DNA of 40,704 nt from an uncultured Eubacterium sp. (GCA_945920185.1 CAMEJP010000016.1:1-40704), one strand, 5' to 3'; shown: positions 8,823-18,796, counted from the first letter of the stretch. Program-made: numbers and translations. The notes: a model not told the origin generated them from the sequence alone.

Positions 8823-9883
8823 AAGTGGAGGAAAAGCTCTACCAAATCAACTCTCTTCCGGTCAAAACATGGAACCGATTAAAAATAAACAGCACAAATA
8901 TAAATATTCCTCAATGTGACACCTTTGCAGAACCCGTATTTAAAAATGCAGACTTTCTCAATGAAGCTGTTTCAAATGAAGTTCTCCCCGCTTTAAAAAG
9001 CGGTATGGGTGATGATATAAGCAGGATAAATGCGGCAAATCCAAGAGCCATACACACTGTCACCATACCTGAAAACACTGTTTCCGACACACCGCTTATA
9101 ATAGAATACCGTTACGGCGAAGGTTACTTTTCAAACACGCTGAATATACGGATGATGCCCGGCTCAAACATTACCTGCATAGTGATATACAAGGCTCTTT
9201 CACATAGTGACGGAATATCCTCACACAATATCAATGTATATGCCGGACATAACAGTACTCTCAGGCTTCACACGGTTCAGCTTCTTGACGGGCAAATGTG
9301 CCTTCACAATATAGGTGCAAAACTTATGGACAATGCATCTCTTTTGCTAAACCAGACTGAATTTGGAAAATGTGACCTGTACACAGGTGCGTGTGCCTGC
9401 CTTGAAGGTAATAACAGCTCATTTTCTTCTGACATTCACTATGTAACAGATAACTCTGTCACAGATATGAATTATATATCGGTTCATACAGGAAAAAACA
9501 CCGAAAGCAATATGAAAAGCATGGGAGTCGTAAGGAATAACGGAAAAAAGACATACCGAGGAACCATTGACTTTGTAAACGGCTGCACAGGTTCAAAGGG
9601 AGAAGAATATGAAAATGTACTCCTTCTCGATGAAAATATCGTCAACCATTCAATACCGCTTATTCTTTGCGGTGAAGAAGATGTAGAGGGCAACCACGGA
9701 GCCACCATCGGAAATGTTGACGAAGCTACCCTTTTTTATATGGCTTCCAGAGGAATAAATGTTGACAATGCAAAAAAACTTTTCGCTTCTGCCCGCCTCT
9801 ACTCTGCATTAAGCTCTGTACCTGATGAAGCTATACGTAAGGAAATTATGGATTTCTGCGAAGAACACAAGAATGTGAGGTAA
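8816..9883 (+). CDS. sufD: Fe-S cluster assembly protein SufD
   Basis: Second beta-helix subunit of the SufBC2D scaffold, paralogous to SufB. The diagnostic segment HGATIGNVDEATLFYMASRG is near the C-terminus, and SKGEEYENVLLLDENIVNHS matches the SufD core. The start is GTG. The GTG at 8816 overlaps sufB by seven bases; the GTG at 8825 has AGGTG six bases upstream and may be the true start, shortening the protein by three residues. Both imply tight coupling to sufB. About 350 residues is short but normal for clostridial SufD. Confidence 0.92.
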   Translation: MLKVEEKLYQINSLPVKTWNRLKINSTNINIPQCDTFAEPVFKNADFLNEAVSNEVLPALKSGMGDDISRINAANPRAIHTVTIPENTVSDTPLIIEYRYGEGYFSNTLNIRMMPGSNITCIVIYKALSHSDGISSHNINVYAGHNSTLRLHTVQLLDGQMCLHNIGAKLMDNASLLLNQTEFGKCDLYTGACACLEGNNSSFSSDIHYVTDNSVTDMNYISVHTGKNTESNMKSMGVVRNNGKKTYRGTIDFVNGCTGSKGEEYENVLLLDENIVNHSIPLILCGEEDVEGNHGATIGNVDEATLFYMASRGINVDNAKKLFASARLYSALSSVPDEAIRKEIMDFCEEHKNVR

Positions 9884-9885
9884 TT

Positions 9886-11097
9886 ATGACAAACTTTAAA
9901 AAAGATTTTCCTTTGCTCTGCAACAATAACATAGTGTATCTTGACAATGCCGCCACCTCGCAACGTCCGTCATCCGTCATTGAAGCAGAGAAATATTTTA
10001 ATGAAAACTTAAATGCCAATCCTTTGAGGGGGCTATACAGTCTTGGCATAAAAGCTACCGACTGCTATGAAGCTTCCAGGGAACGCGTAAGAAAATTTAT
10101 AAATGCAAAAAAGAACAGTGAAATAATATTTACACGAAACGCAACAGAAGCAATCAATCTTGTGGCATACAGCTATGGACTCAATAACCTTTGCAGGGAT
10201 GATGAAATACTCGTTGCCATATCGGAACATCACAGCAACCTTCTCCCATGGCAGATGGTGTCAAAGGCGACAGGTGCCGTTCTAAAGTTTTTGTATTGTA
10301 ATGATGACGGAAGTTACAGCGATGAAGCTGTTCAAAACGCCGTAACACCGCGCACAAAGCTGGCAGCAATGGCTGTCGTATCAAATGTCACAGGACAGAC
10401 AAACCCTACCGGGCTTCTCACAAAGCTTGTTCACTCAAACGGCGGCGTAGTTCTTCTTGATGCCGCACAGAGCGTACTTCACACAAAAACCGACGTCACC
10501 GACGCAGACGCTGATTTTCTCGTATTTTCAGGTCACAAAATGCTGGCTCCCATGGGAATAGGCGTGCTGTACGGAAAAGAAGCTCTGCTTAATGATATGC
10601 CTCCGTTTCTAAGCGGCGGCGAAATGATAGAATATGTGACTACAGAGCAAGCCACATTTGCACCTCTTCCGCACAAATTTGAGGCAGGTACGGTAAATGC
10701 TTCCGGAGCATACGCTCTTTCTGCCGCCATAGATTATATAGAAAATATAGGTTTTGACAATATAGAACGTCAAGAACGCCAGCTTAACAAAGCACTGTAC
10801 GAGGGTATGTCATCAATCCCTCACGTTCACATTTTAGGAAGCGACAAATATGATGAACACAACGGAATCCTCAGTTTTACCATAGATGACGTTCATCCTC
10901 ATGACATAGCCTCAATACTTGACAGCAGGGACATATGTATCAGAGCCGGTCATCACTGTGCACAGCCGCTTTTAAAGCATCTTGGCGTAATATCATGTGC
11001 CAGAGCGAGTATTGCTTTCTATAATGACCTTGATGACATTGACAGACTTACGGAAAATGTCAAAAATATAAGGAGGCTTATGGGTTATGGAGAATAA
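9886..11097 (+). CDS. sufS: cysteine desulfurase SufS
   Basis: PLP enzyme that converts cysteine to alanine and passes the sulfur as a persulfide to SufU. The PLP lysine is Lys218 in FSGHKMLAP, and the persulfide cysteine is Cys358 in RAGHHCAQPL, the group II (SufS) type with a short active-site loop. Substrate-site residues such as TRNATEAINLVA and EHHSNLLPW are conserved. The N-terminus YLDNAATSQRP is typical. It starts one codon after sufD with AGGT upstream and overlaps sufU by 11 bases. Confidence 0.96.
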   Translation: MTNFKKDFPLLCNNNIVYLDNAATSQRPSSVIEAEKYFNENLNANPLRGLYSLGIKATDCYEASRERVRKFINAKKNSEIIFTRNATEAINLVAYSYGLNNLCRDDEILVAISEHHSNLLPWQMVSKATGAVLKFLYCNDDGSYSDEAVQNAVTPRTKLAAMAVVSNVTGQTNPTGLLTKLVHSNGGVVLLDAAQSVLHTKTDVTDADADFLVFSGHKMLAPMGIGVLYGKEALLNDMPPFLSGGEMIEYVTTEQATFAPLPHKFEAGTVNASGAYALSAAIDYIENIGFDNIERQERQLNKALYEGMSSIPHVHILGSDKYDEHNGILSFTIDDVHPHDIASILDSRDICIRAGHHCAQPLLKHLGVISCARASIAFYNDLDDIDRLTENVKNIRRLMGYGE

Positions 11098-11509
11098 GAA
11101 TTTTTACAACGAGGTACTGACATGGCATAATATGTATCCCGAGCATAAGGTCACTCTTTCCGATGCCACCAAAAGTCTTGAAGGAGTCAATCCAAGCTGT
11201 GGAGATGATATCGTCCTCTCTCTTAAACTTGACGGTAATACTATTGTTGACGGAGGCTTTACCGGTATAGGCTGTGCCATATCTCAGGCTTCTGCCGATA
11301 TTATGCTTGATATGATTATAGGAAAAAGTACAGATGAAGCCCTTGCTCTTTCAAAAAGCTTTCTGAATATGATACAGGGCGAAGCCGATGAAAATGAACT
11401 TGAACTTTTAGGCGAAGCCGGCGCACTGTCAGACATCTCCCATATGCCTTCAAGGGTAAAATGTGCCGTACTCGCATGGCACACACTTGAAGAAATGCTA
11501 AAAGCATAG
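11087..11509 (+). CDS. sufU: sulfur-transfer protein SufU
   Basis: Zinc-containing IscU-like protein that accepts persulfide sulfur from SufS. The 140-residue chain has the three conserved cysteines and the aspartate that bind zinc: Cys38 and Asp40 in NPSCGDD, Cys63 in GIGCAIS and Cys126 in RVKCAVLAW. The insertion between the second and third cysteine that sets SufU apart from IscU is present. It is the last gene of sufCBDSU; no SufE, SufA or SufT homologue follows and no clear terminator was seen. Confidence 0.95.
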   Translation: MENKNFYNEVLTWHNMYPEHKVTLSDATKSLEGVNPSCGDDIVLSLKLDGNTIVDGGFTGIGCAISQASADIMLDMIIGKSTDEALALSKSFLNMIQGEADENELELLGEAGALSDISHMPSRVKCAVLAWHTLEEMLKA

Positions 11510-11511
11510 TC

Positions 11512-11540
11512 TTGTCATGACTCCTGATGTATGTTATAAT
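11512..11540 (+). promoter_or_regulatory. promoter of the amylase-family gene
   Basis: TTGTCA (11512-11517) and TATAAT (11535-11540) with a 17-base spacer start right after the sufU stop, so the amylase gene has its own promoter. The ribosome site AAGGAGAT precedes the ATG at 11577. Confidence 0.75.
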
Positions 11541-11576
11541 ATTAACAATATCGTATCAGATTAAGGAGATTGACTT

Positions 11577-12887
11577 ATGTGGGCTTATGAAAGCGTATTT
11601 TATCAGATTTATCCGCTGGGTTTTTGCGGTGCTCCATTTGAAAATGACGGAGTGACGGTACACAGAATAAGAAAGGTGCTTGACTGGATTCCTCATATAA
11701 AGAAGCTGGGTGTCAATGCCATATACTTTTCACCGGTTTTTGAGTCAGACACGCACGGCTACAACACCAGAGATTATGGCAAAATAGACTGCCGACTCGG
11801 AACCAATGCAGACTTTAAGGAAGTGTGCGACGCACTTCACAAAGAGGGAATACGAATAATCCTTGACGGTGTGTTTAACCATGTCGGACGCGGTTTTTTT
11901 GCATTTCAGGACGTACTTAAGAATCGTACAAATTCCCGATACAAGGACTGGTTTCATATAAGCTTTGACGGTAACTCAAACTACAATGACGGTCTGTGGT
12001 ATGAAGGCTGGGAGGGCAATTACGACCTTGTAAAGCTCAATCTTAGAAATGAAGAAGTTATAAACCATATTTTTGACAACATCAGAGGATGGGTAAATGA
12101 ATTTGACATCGACGGACTCCGTCTTGATGTTGCATACTGCCTTGACAAAGATTTTCTTAAAAGACTACGCTGTCTTTGCAACGGCATAAAGCCTGATTTT
12201 TTGCTACTCGGAGAGCTTTTGCACGGAGATTATAATCAGTTTGTAAATAATGACATGCTTCACAGTGCCACAAATTATGCGTGCTACAAGGGTCTGTACT
12301 CAAGCTTTAACTGTATGAATATGTTTGAGATAATACACTCACTGCTTCAGCAGTTCGGTCCTGAGGATTGGACGCGCTATAAGGGAATGCACCTTCTGTC
12401 ATTTGTTGACAATCACGATGTTACAAGAGTTGCAAGTATTCTTAACAATTCAAATCACCTTCCGCTTATATATACCCTGGCATTTACTATGCCCGGTATA
12501 CCTTGTGTCTATTATGGAAGCGAATGGGGTGCCAAGGCACGGAAAGAGGATGGTGACCCTGCACTGAGAGCCTGTTTTGACGCTCCTTTGTGGAATACTC
12601 TTACTGACCATATATCACGCCTTGCCGACATTAAAAAATTAAACCGTGCGCTTAACTATGGTTCATTCAGAAGTATCCTGCTTACAAATCACCAGTGCAT
12701 TTTTGAGCGTAGTTTTGAAAATGAGCGTATACTTATAGCCATAAATGCCGGAGATTATCCTTACAACGCCAATTTCAATGCCGGACAGCAATTTGCCGAC
12801 GAACTTCTTACAGGCAGTACCATGGACTTTTCACAGGGAACGGTACTTGCTCCTTACACATCATATATATGGAAAATGCGTGAATAG
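11577..12887 (+). CDS. alpha-amylase family (GH13) glycosidase, cytoplasmic
   Basis: GH13 glycoside hydrolase of 436 residues, without a signal peptide, so it likely acts on imported malto-oligosaccharides. The four GH13 regions are visible: DGVFNHVG, DGLRLDVA with nucleophile Asp184, LLGELLHG with acid/base Glu213, and FVDNHDVTR with Asp281. The (beta/alpha)8 barrel starts at once (ESVFYQIYPLGF), with no N-terminal carbohydrate module, and ends in a short C-terminal beta domain. This compact form resembles maltodextrin-glucosidase or cyclomaltodextrinase-like enzymes. The product class cannot be settled from sequence. It is a single-gene unit with its own promoter and terminator. Confidence 0.9.
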   Translation: MWAYESVFYQIYPLGFCGAPFENDGVTVHRIRKVLDWIPHIKKLGVNAIYFSPVFESDTHGYNTRDYGKIDCRLGTNADFKEVCDALHKEGIRIILDGVFNHVGRGFFAFQDVLKNRTNSRYKDWFHISFDGNSNYNDGLWYEGWEGNYDLVKLNLRNEEVINHIFDNIRGWVNEFDIDGLRLDVAYCLDKDFLKRLRCLCNGIKPDFLLLGELLHGDYNQFVNNDMLHSATNYACYKGLYSSFNCMNMFEIIHSLLQQFGPEDWTRYKGMHLLSFVDNHDVTRVASILNNSNHLPLIYTLAFTMPGIPCVYYGSEWGAKARKEDGDPALRACFDAPLWNTLTDHISRLADIKKLNRALNYGSFRSILLTNHQCIFERSFENERILIAINAGDYPYNANFNAGQQFADELLTGSTMDFSQGTVLAPYTSYIWKMRE

Positions 12888-12914
12888 TACTCACGCATCA
12901 TACTGTAGACAAAG

Positions 12915-12942
12915 TGGGGCTGTAAAAAACAGCCCCATTTTT
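12915..12942 (+). terminator. intrinsic terminator after the amylase gene
   Basis: A nine-base stem TGGGGCTGT / ACAGCCCCA around five A residues, then TTTTTC, starts 28 bases after the amylase stop. The next gene is convergent. The minus side has a weaker U-run, so it mainly serves the plus strand. Confidence 0.88.
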
Positions 12943-12952
12943 CGTATAAAGT

Positions 12953-14953
12953 CTAATCATTATTTTTTCTGCATTTTCTTAGTTTACTTTTCACATCATC
13001 AAAATTGAACGGTTTCTTGATGTGTCCGTCCATACCCGCCTGCATTGCCTTTGTAAGGTCATCATTAAACGCATCAGCCGTGACAGCTATGATAGGCACC
13101 CTGTCCCCTCCTTTTTCGGTCATGGAACGTATGCACCTTGTTGCCGTATACCCGTTCATAACAGGCATTCTTATATCCATAAGTATAGCATCATAATATC
13201 CCTTTTCATTCATAGCAAACATTTCCACTGCCTGTCTGCCATTTATGGCTTCTTCCGTAACAATGCCCTCAATATGCAAAAGTTCGCGTTCCAGCGAACG
13301 GTTAAGGTCATTATCCTCAACCAGAAGCACTCTCATTCCTGCAAGTTCTATCTGTTCATCTTCACTTTTTACATAGTCTTTCAGCTTAAAATCAAGCTTT
13401 ACGGTAAAGCATGAGCCTTCTCCCACCTTGCTGTCAATGCTTATGGTTCCGTACAGTACATCCACAAGCCCCTTCGTAATGGCAAGTCCAAGTCCGACAT
13501 CTGCTTTTTTGCTGATTCTTGTATCCTCTACTCTTTCAAAAGGTTCAAATATTCGTTCAAGCATATAGTCAGGTATTCCAAGACCATGGTCAATAAACCT
13601 GAACGTATACATTGCATAGCCTTCACGCAGTGCTTCATTTTCCTCAATTTCCAACACAATCTCTGTGTCTTCCGAAGAATACTCCGAAGCATTACATATA
13701 AGATTAATAAATATTTTAGTAAGGGAATTTACATCACCTATGATATCATAATGTGTAACATTCAAAAAACGTACCACAAGCTTTTGTTTTTTTGCCAAAA
13801 GCATATCGCTCACATTGCCTGAAATGGTTTCTGAAAACTCAGACAGATTTATAGGAAAGTTTCCGATAACTATATTTCCGCTCTCTATCTCGCTCATTTC
13901 CAGTATTTCTTCAAACATACGCATAAGATGCTTTCCCGATGTTGTAATCATCTTAAGGTACTGCAGGGTATGTTCAGATACATCCTCATTTGCCGCCAAG
14001 GTAGCCACGTTAAGAATAGATGCAAGGGGTGTCCTTATGTCATGCGACATTTTCGACAAAAATTCACGTTTCGCATAGTTAGCCTGCCTCGCACACTCTA
14101 AGGAGCTTGACAAAAGCTGGTTGGTTTCCATTTCTTTTCTGATTCTCTCATCAACATTTCTGAAAGCAAATATAATATATCCCGTATCAAGACTTATACT
14201 TCCTCCGAAGGTAACATTAAGAAGTATCCATTCATAACGGTTGTTATTAAGCCTCCTGTATGTAGTTTCAAATGTCTTTCCCTCCGTAACATTGGTGACA
14301 TCCATATCAAATATCTGCCTGATAATGCGTCTTACCTCTGTTTCTTCTTTATGTACATATCTGTCAAGATACTCATTCATCAGAAGCTTAAGTTCTTCAT
14401 AAGTTCCAAAACTTTTATCATTGACAAAATATTTTGCCCTTTTCAGCCATTGATACGAATCCTTGCCCAAATCTGCATATATTATGGATTCATAGGAATT
14501 ACCAAGTGAATTCAGAAGATGTATCTCTCTTCTCTGTGCATCATCCACCACACGCACAGCCATAATCCACATTTTCCTGCCGTCCATGGATACCGAATCT
14601 TTCTTTACGGCATTTACCCACACAAGCATCCCTTGACTGTTAATGCATCTGTACTCCATCGTGACATTCGCACTTTGACAAAGCTTGTCCACAACATAAC
14701 CCACATCCTTGTGCCATATTATACCCGCATAATTTCCGCCTGTATTTGCCATAAAATTCTCATATGTATATCCCATATTATCCAGCATAAACTGGCTTAT
14801 AAAATACAGCGGAAGCCCCTCCTCATAAAAGCCGCTGACAACTCCCACAGCCCGATTTTTAGACAGTACGTCTACAATAATATCCTGATTCCGCTCAAGC
14901 AGTTCACGGTCGTCTCCATCGGTAAAATATATAATTTCATTATACTGGGACAT
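12953..14953 (-). CDS. hybrid sensor histidine kinase with C-terminal receiver
   Basis: Predicted cytosolic hybrid kinase of about 666 residues with no membrane helices. Two PAS-like sensor regions occupy roughly residues 10-140 and 150-280. HisKA follows with FLSKMSHDIRTPLASIL (His304), then an HATPase domain with N box NLICNASEYSSE, GHGLGIPDYMLERIF-type G1 (here DHGLGIPDY) and GLGLAITKGLVDVL. A receiver domain at about 545-663 has RVLLVEDNDLNR and phosphoacceptor Asp593 in ILMDIRMPVMNG. The ATG at 14953 has GGAGAGG four bases upstream; the longer reading to 15016 overlaps its own promoter. No response regulator with an output domain lies nearby, so the next step in the relay is unknown. Confidence 0.88.
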   Translation of the reverse strand: MSQYNEIIYFTDGDDRELLERNQDIIVDVLSKNRAVGVVSGFYEEGLPLYFISQFMLDNMGYTYENFMANTGGNYAGIIWHKDVGYVVDKLCQSANVTMEYRCINSQGMLVWVNAVKKDSVSMDGRKMWIMAVRVVDDAQRREIHLLNSLGNSYESIIYADLGKDSYQWLKRAKYFVNDKSFGTYEELKLLMNEYLDRYVHKEETEVRRIIRQIFDMDVTNVTEGKTFETTYRRLNNNRYEWILLNVTFGGSISLDTGYIIFAFRNVDERIRKEMETNQLLSSSLECARQANYAKREFLSKMSHDIRTPLASILNVATLAANEDVSEHTLQYLKMITTSGKHLMRMFEEILEMSEIESGNIVIGNFPINLSEFSETISGNVSDMLLAKKQKLVVRFLNVTHYDIIGDVNSLTKIFINLICNASEYSSEDTEIVLEIEENEALREGYAMYTFRFIDHGLGIPDYMLERIFEPFERVEDTRISKKADVGLGLAITKGLVDVLYGTISIDSKVGEGSCFTVKLDFKLKDYVKSEDEQIELAGMRVLLVEDNDLNRSLERELLHIEGIVTEEAINGRQAVEMFAMNEKGYYDAILMDIRMPVMNGYTATRCIRSMTEKGGDRVPIIAVTADAFNDDLTKAMQAGMDGHIKKPFNFDDVKSKLRKCRKNND

Positions 14954-14987
14954 AATCCTCTCCGTTCTGATGTATGTAATATGATAC

Positions 14988-15016
14988 ATTATACCATATG
15001 TTGCCTGAAAAGACAA
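14988..15016 (-). promoter_or_regulatory. promoter of the hybrid kinase gene
   Basis: On the minus strand TTGTCT (15011-15016) and TATAAT (14988-14993) are 17 bases apart. It is divergent from the MATE promoter starting 12 bases away. Confidence 0.7.
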
Positions 15017-15027
15017 AATATTTATGC

Positions 15028-15055
15028 TTGATTATCTGATTCATTGTGGTATGAT
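15028..15055 (+). promoter_or_regulatory. promoter of the first MATE gene
   Basis: TTGATT (15028-15033) and TATGAT (15050-15055) are 16 bases apart, upstream of the GGAGG at 15087. It is back to back with the kinase promoter, so a protein bound in this short gap could affect both genes. Confidence 0.6.
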
Positions 15056-15104
15056 ATTAAATATGCACTATTTTTACATAAAGAATGGAGGAAACAAGTG
15101 GATT

Positions 15105-16451
15105 ATGAAAGATAATACTCTGGATGTTTTTCAGAACGCACCTGTACCAAATGCGGTTCTAAGTAATGTAATACCATCAATTATCAGTATGATTATGGTA
15201 CTTTTGTACAATCTTGCAGACACATTTTTTATAGGTCAGACAAAAAATGCTTATATGGTGGCTGCCGTATCTGTAGCTACGCCTGCATTTCTTATATTTA
15301 TGGCAGTCGGCATGCTTTTTGGTATAGGCGGAACATCTCTTATATCAAGAATGTTAGGCGAAGGAAAAAATGATAAAGCCAAACACACATCTGCCTTCTG
15401 CTTCTGGTCAGGTCTTGCCATAGGCGTTGTGGCCATGATACTTATATGGATTTTTGTTAAGCCGGTATGCCGGCTTATCGGTGCCAGCGATGACACTATA
15501 GGCTATGCTTCTGAGTATCTTGCAATAGTGGCTGCCGGAATACCTTTTCTTATTATATCAAATATGTTCAGCAACATTATAAGAGCAGAAGGTAATCCTA
15601 AAAAAGCCATGTTCGGAATGATTATAGGCAATCTTCTCAATATAGTACTTGACCCCGTTATGATACTTGTTCTTGGATGGAATGTGGCAGGAGCTGCGAT
15701 TGCAACGGTTGCAGGAAATGTATTTGCTACCGTATTTTATGTAATTCATCTGTTGTCAAAAAACTCTATGCTTTCAATCAAGCCAAAGGATTATATGGTG
15801 CGCAACAAAATTGCCCAAGGAGTACTTGCAATAGGAATTCCTGCTTCACTGAACAGTATCTTGATGAGTGTGTCAAATATAATAATAAACAATATGATGA
15901 TGAAGCATGGAGATATGGCTGTAGCCGGACTCGGTGTAGCCATGAAGGTAAATATGATTGTAGTTATGCTCCTTATAGGTCTTGGTACGGGCGTACAGCC
16001 TCTTCTTGGCTACTGCTTCGGAGCAAGAAACAAAAAGAGATATATGAGTGTTCTGAGATTTTCTCTGTTACTCGCTTTATCCCTAAGTCTTGTTATGACT
16101 GTAATATGCTACTGCGGTGCAGGCCCGCTGGTAACGGCATTTCTTGACAATAAGGATGCTTTTGGTTACGGAATGTCCTTCGCCAGAATATATATCTATT
16201 CAGGTCCTATACTGGGAATACTTTTTGTTCTTATAAACGCCATACAGTCAACAGGAGCTGCAATACCTTCACTTATACTGTCCGTAAGCCGACAGGGCTT
16301 ATTGTTCATACCTATTCTTATTACGGCAAATATAGTATTTAATACTCCGGAAACCTTAGCCATGGCACAGCCCATAACTGACTATCTGGCAACAGCTCTT
16401 GCCGCAGTACTTTTTATCATTACCTATCGAAAATATTTTAAAAACTTCTAA
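15105..16451 (+). CDS. MATE family efflux transporter
   Basis: Polytopic MATE-family antiporter of about 448 residues with twelve predicted helices in two similar halves. Family landmarks are YNLADTFFIGQT in helix 1, GIGGTSLISRMLGEGK, and GLGTGVQPLLGYCFGARN in the second half. Its substrate could be drugs or metabolites. The start ATG at 15105 (MKDNTLDVFQ) fits the family; its GGAGG is 13 bases upstream, rather far, and no in-frame start is better placed. It stands alone between a divergent kinase gene and a bidirectional terminator. Confidence 0.9.
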   Translation: MKDNTLDVFQNAPVPNAVLSNVIPSIISMIMVLLYNLADTFFIGQTKNAYMVAAVSVATPAFLIFMAVGMLFGIGGTSLISRMLGEGKNDKAKHTSAFCFWSGLAIGVVAMILIWIFVKPVCRLIGASDDTIGYASEYLAIVAAGIPFLIISNMFSNIIRAEGNPKKAMFGMIIGNLLNIVLDPVMILVLGWNVAGAAIATVAGNVFATVFYVIHLLSKNSMLSIKPKDYMVRNKIAQGVLAIGIPASLNSILMSVSNIIINNMMMKHGDMAVAGLGVAMKVNMIVVMLLIGLGTGVQPLLGYCFGARNKKRYMSVLRFSLLLALSLSLVMTVICYCGAGPLVTAFLDNKDAFGYGMSFARIYIYSGPILGILFVLINAIQSTGAAIPSLILSVSRQGLLFIPILITANIVFNTPETLAMAQPITDYLATALAAVLFIITYRKYFKNF

Positions 16452-16458
16452 TACACGC

Positions 16459-16495
16459 AAAAGCCCCAAATGCCGTCACAAGCATTCGGGGCTTT
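16459..16495. terminator. bidirectional intrinsic terminator
   Basis: AAAGCCCC-AAATGC pairs with GCATT-CGGGGCTTT around an eight-base loop between the convergent MATE and rubrerythrin genes. A/T runs flank both sides, so it can serve both strands. Confidence 0.85.
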
Positions 16496-16535
16496 AATTT
16501 ACGAATATTTCCTGTCAGTTATATAAACAAAAGAA

Positions 16536-17072
16536 TTAGTAATTCTCAGCGCTTATCTCAAAATAGCTCTGTGGATGATTACATGTAGGACATATCTCAG
16601 GTGCCTTAGTTCCCACAATTATATGACCACAGTTGCGGCACTCCCATATCTTAACCTCACTCTTTTCAAATACCTGCTTCAGCTCTACATTGTTAAGCAA
16701 CGCACGGTAACGCTCTTCATGGTGCTTTTCAATAGCTGCCACAAGTCTGAACTTAGCAGCAAGCTCCTTAAAGCCTTCAGCCTCTGCGGTCTTTGCAAAA
16801 TCTTCATACATATCAGTCCACTCATAGTTTTCACCGTCTGCTGCAGCTTCAAGATTCTGAGCTGTATCTCCGATTCCGTTAAGTTCCTTAAACCACATCT
16901 TAGCATGTTCTTTTTCATTGTCAGCAGTCTTTAAGAAAATAGCTGCTATCTGCTCATAGCCCTCTTTCTTGGCAACTGATGAAAAATATGTGTACTTGTT
17001 ACGTGCCTGCGACTCTCCGGCAAATGCTGCCATAAGATTTTTTTCTGTCTGTGTTCCTGAATATTTGCTCAT
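16536..17072 (-). CDS. rbr: rubrerythrin
   Basis: Non-haem iron protein that reduces hydrogen peroxide to water in anaerobes. The N-terminal ferritin-like di-iron domain has [11 protein letters not shown] and [10 protein letters not shown]; a second half has EKHHEERY. The C-terminal rubredoxin-like iron site is CRNCGH and CPTCNH. The 178-residue length is close to the usual 180-190. The ATG follows GGAGGTACAAT. It is 47 bases downstream of the AhpF-like gene and may be read from that operon as well as from an A/T-rich stretch of its own. Electron donors are probably rubredoxin or NADH-dependent reductases. Confidence 0.96.
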   Translation of the reverse strand: MSKYSGTQTEKNLMAAFAGESQARNKYTYFSSVAKKEGYEQIAAIFLKTADNEKEHAKMWFKELNGIGDTAQNLEAAADGENYEWTDMYEDFAKTAEAEGFKELAAKFRLVAAIEKHHEERYRALLNNVELKQVFEKSEVKIWECRNCGHIIVGTKAPEICPTCNHPQSYFEISAENY

Positions 17073-17119
17073 ATTGTACCTCCAATAGAAAATTTCTTTT
17101 TATTGGATTATATTATATC

Positions 17120-18796
17120 TTATGAAATTAGTTCAGTCAACTCCCTCAAATTCTTTTTTCCAAAAATAATTTTACTGTCATTTACTACGGTACATGGCAC
17201 ACTCATAACTTTATATTTTTCCTTGAGTTGCGGAAAATGTGAAAGGTCAAACATCTCTGCCGTTACATTTTCTGAGTGCAGCGCTATGCTCTGGGCTGAC
17301 ATAACAGTTTCGGGACACATGGTACAGGAAAGAGATACTAATATCTTTATATTTATAGGATTTTTTATAGCCTTAATAAGATTCATCGTATCCTCCTCAA
17401 CAGCCTGCCCCTCAGTTCCGATATTGTAAAGTGCTATGATAAAGGAGTTAAACTCATGACCGCCCGGAACTCCATGAAAGAATATTCCGCAGCTTACATT
17501 ATCCTTTAAAATCTCCATGGCAGGATATATAAGTTCATGCTTTTCCGGCAGTGCCTTTCCCTCTTCTGATAAAGCCTGCTCCCATTCTACCTTGTCAGTA
17601 AGACCTGTAAGCTCGTTAAGAAAACCCTTCATTTCCCCTGAAAGAGGGGTGTCGTCAAGCCATGCCCTTATGTGTACCACTCTTTCAAATTTGTCGAATA
17701 TCTCCTTAAGTTTATCTCTTATATCCTGATTTATAAATTCATTTCCCACACTGAATTCAATACTTGGCTTATCCGTATCGTCACTGTTTTTAACCTTTTG
17801 AGCTTTTATATACGAGTTACTGCCCACAGGAGTTCTATAAAGCACAGGTATTCCAAGTCTTTCCCTTACGCCCTCCACATGCTTTTCAAGAGCCGTTGCT
17901 GCTATTGCTCCATCCGATACGGCGGTTACAACCTGTCTTAAATTTTTGACGCATACATCACCTGCTGCATAGACGCCCTTAACGCTCGTCATTCTGTTAA
18001 TATCCGTCACAATATATCCCTGCTTATCGCACTCTATCGTTGCAGGCAGCCAGGCTGTATTAGGCACATATCCTGCAAAAATGAATACTCCGAAAGTATT
18101 TCCCTCCGGTGCTTCATAGCGCCACTGTTTACCGTTGGCGTTGTTGTTAAATACGGCATAGGATAAGGTATCCTTTCCTCCCACCTCAACAATCTCAGTC
18201 TCAAAGACAGCCTTAATGTTGTCATAATTTTTAATCTGGTCAGACACTGTCTTTGCACAGGTAAAATCCTCCTCACGGACAATAATGGTAACTGATTTTG
18301 CATACTTTGTAAGGAAAATTCCTTCCTCCACAGCGGCAAAACCGCCGCCTATTACAAATACGTCTTTACCCGTAAAGAACTCGCCGTCGCAAGTGGCACA
18401 GTAGGCTACGCCTCTTCCTGCAAATTCCTTCTCACCCACAAAGCCGAGCTTTCTTGGATTAGCTCCGACAGCCAGTATAACTCCAAGTGCGCTGAATTCT
18501 CCCTTAGTAGTGTGAAGGATCTTAATATCCTCCTCAAGTTCCATATAAAGCACTTCGCCAATCATAAATTCGGCGCCGAAGCTCTCCGCCTGTCTTCTCA
18601 TATTTTCCGTCAGTTCTCTTCCGCCTGCCAGCCTTACTCCGGGATAATTCACAATGTCTGAGGTTATTGTTATCTGACCGCCTATCTCTGATTTTTCAAG
18701 TACAAGCACCCTGAATTTTGCCCTTGCGGCATATATGGCAGCAGAAATACCCGCAGGTCCCGCTCCCACAATAATTACATCATACATATTTTCCAT
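17120..18796 (-). CDS. AhpF-like peroxiredoxin reductase with permuted domains
   Basis: FAD/NAD(P)H disulfide reductase that should pass electrons to AhpC, encoded directly upstream. Residues 1-310 form a thioredoxin-reductase module: FAD site VGAGPAGISAA, redox pair AYCATCDGEF (Cys133/Cys136), nucleotide site VIGGGFAAVEEG and GVYAAGDVC. Residues about 350-558 look like the tandem thioredoxin-fold domain that sits at the N-terminus of classical AhpF, with active site SCTMCPETV (Cys491/Cys494) and the cis-proline segment SVPCTVV. The order is therefore reversed relative to E. coli AhpF. Its ATG overlaps the ahpC stop (TAATG), so the two are translationally coupled. The role is inferred from domains and context. 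Confidence 0.88.
   Translation of the reverse strand: MENMYDVIIVGAGPAGISAAIYAARAKFRVLVLEKSEIGGQITITSDIVNYPGVRLAGGRELTENMRRQAESFGAEFMIGEVLYMELEEDIKILHTTKGEFSALGVILAVGANPRKLGFVGEKEFAGRGVAYCATCDGEFFTGKDVFVIGGGFAAVEEGIFLTKYAKSVTIIVREEDFTCAKTVSDQIKNYDNIKAVFETEIVEVGGKDTLSYAVFNNNANGKQWRYEAPEGNTFGVFIFAGYVPNTAWLPATIECDKQGYIVTDINRMTSVKGVYAAGDVCVKNLRQVVTAVSDGAIAATALEKHVEGVRERLGIPVLYRTPVGSNSYIKAQKVKNSDDTDKPSIEFSVGNEFINQDIRDKLKEIFDKFERVVHIRAWLDDTPLSGEMKGFLNELTGLTDKVEWEQALSEEGKALPEKHELIYPAMEILKDNVSCGIFFHGVPGGHEFNSFIIALYNIGTEGQAVEEDTMNLIKAIKNPINIKILVSLSCTMCPETVMSAQSIALHSENVTAEMFDLSHFPQLKEKYKVMSVPCTVVNDSKIIFGKKNLRELTELIS

Noticed and set aside
14519..15031. 170-codon plus-strand frame opposite the kinase N-terminus
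   Set aside because: Antisense shadow of the PAS region; His/Ile-rich composition, no motif, no ribosome site.
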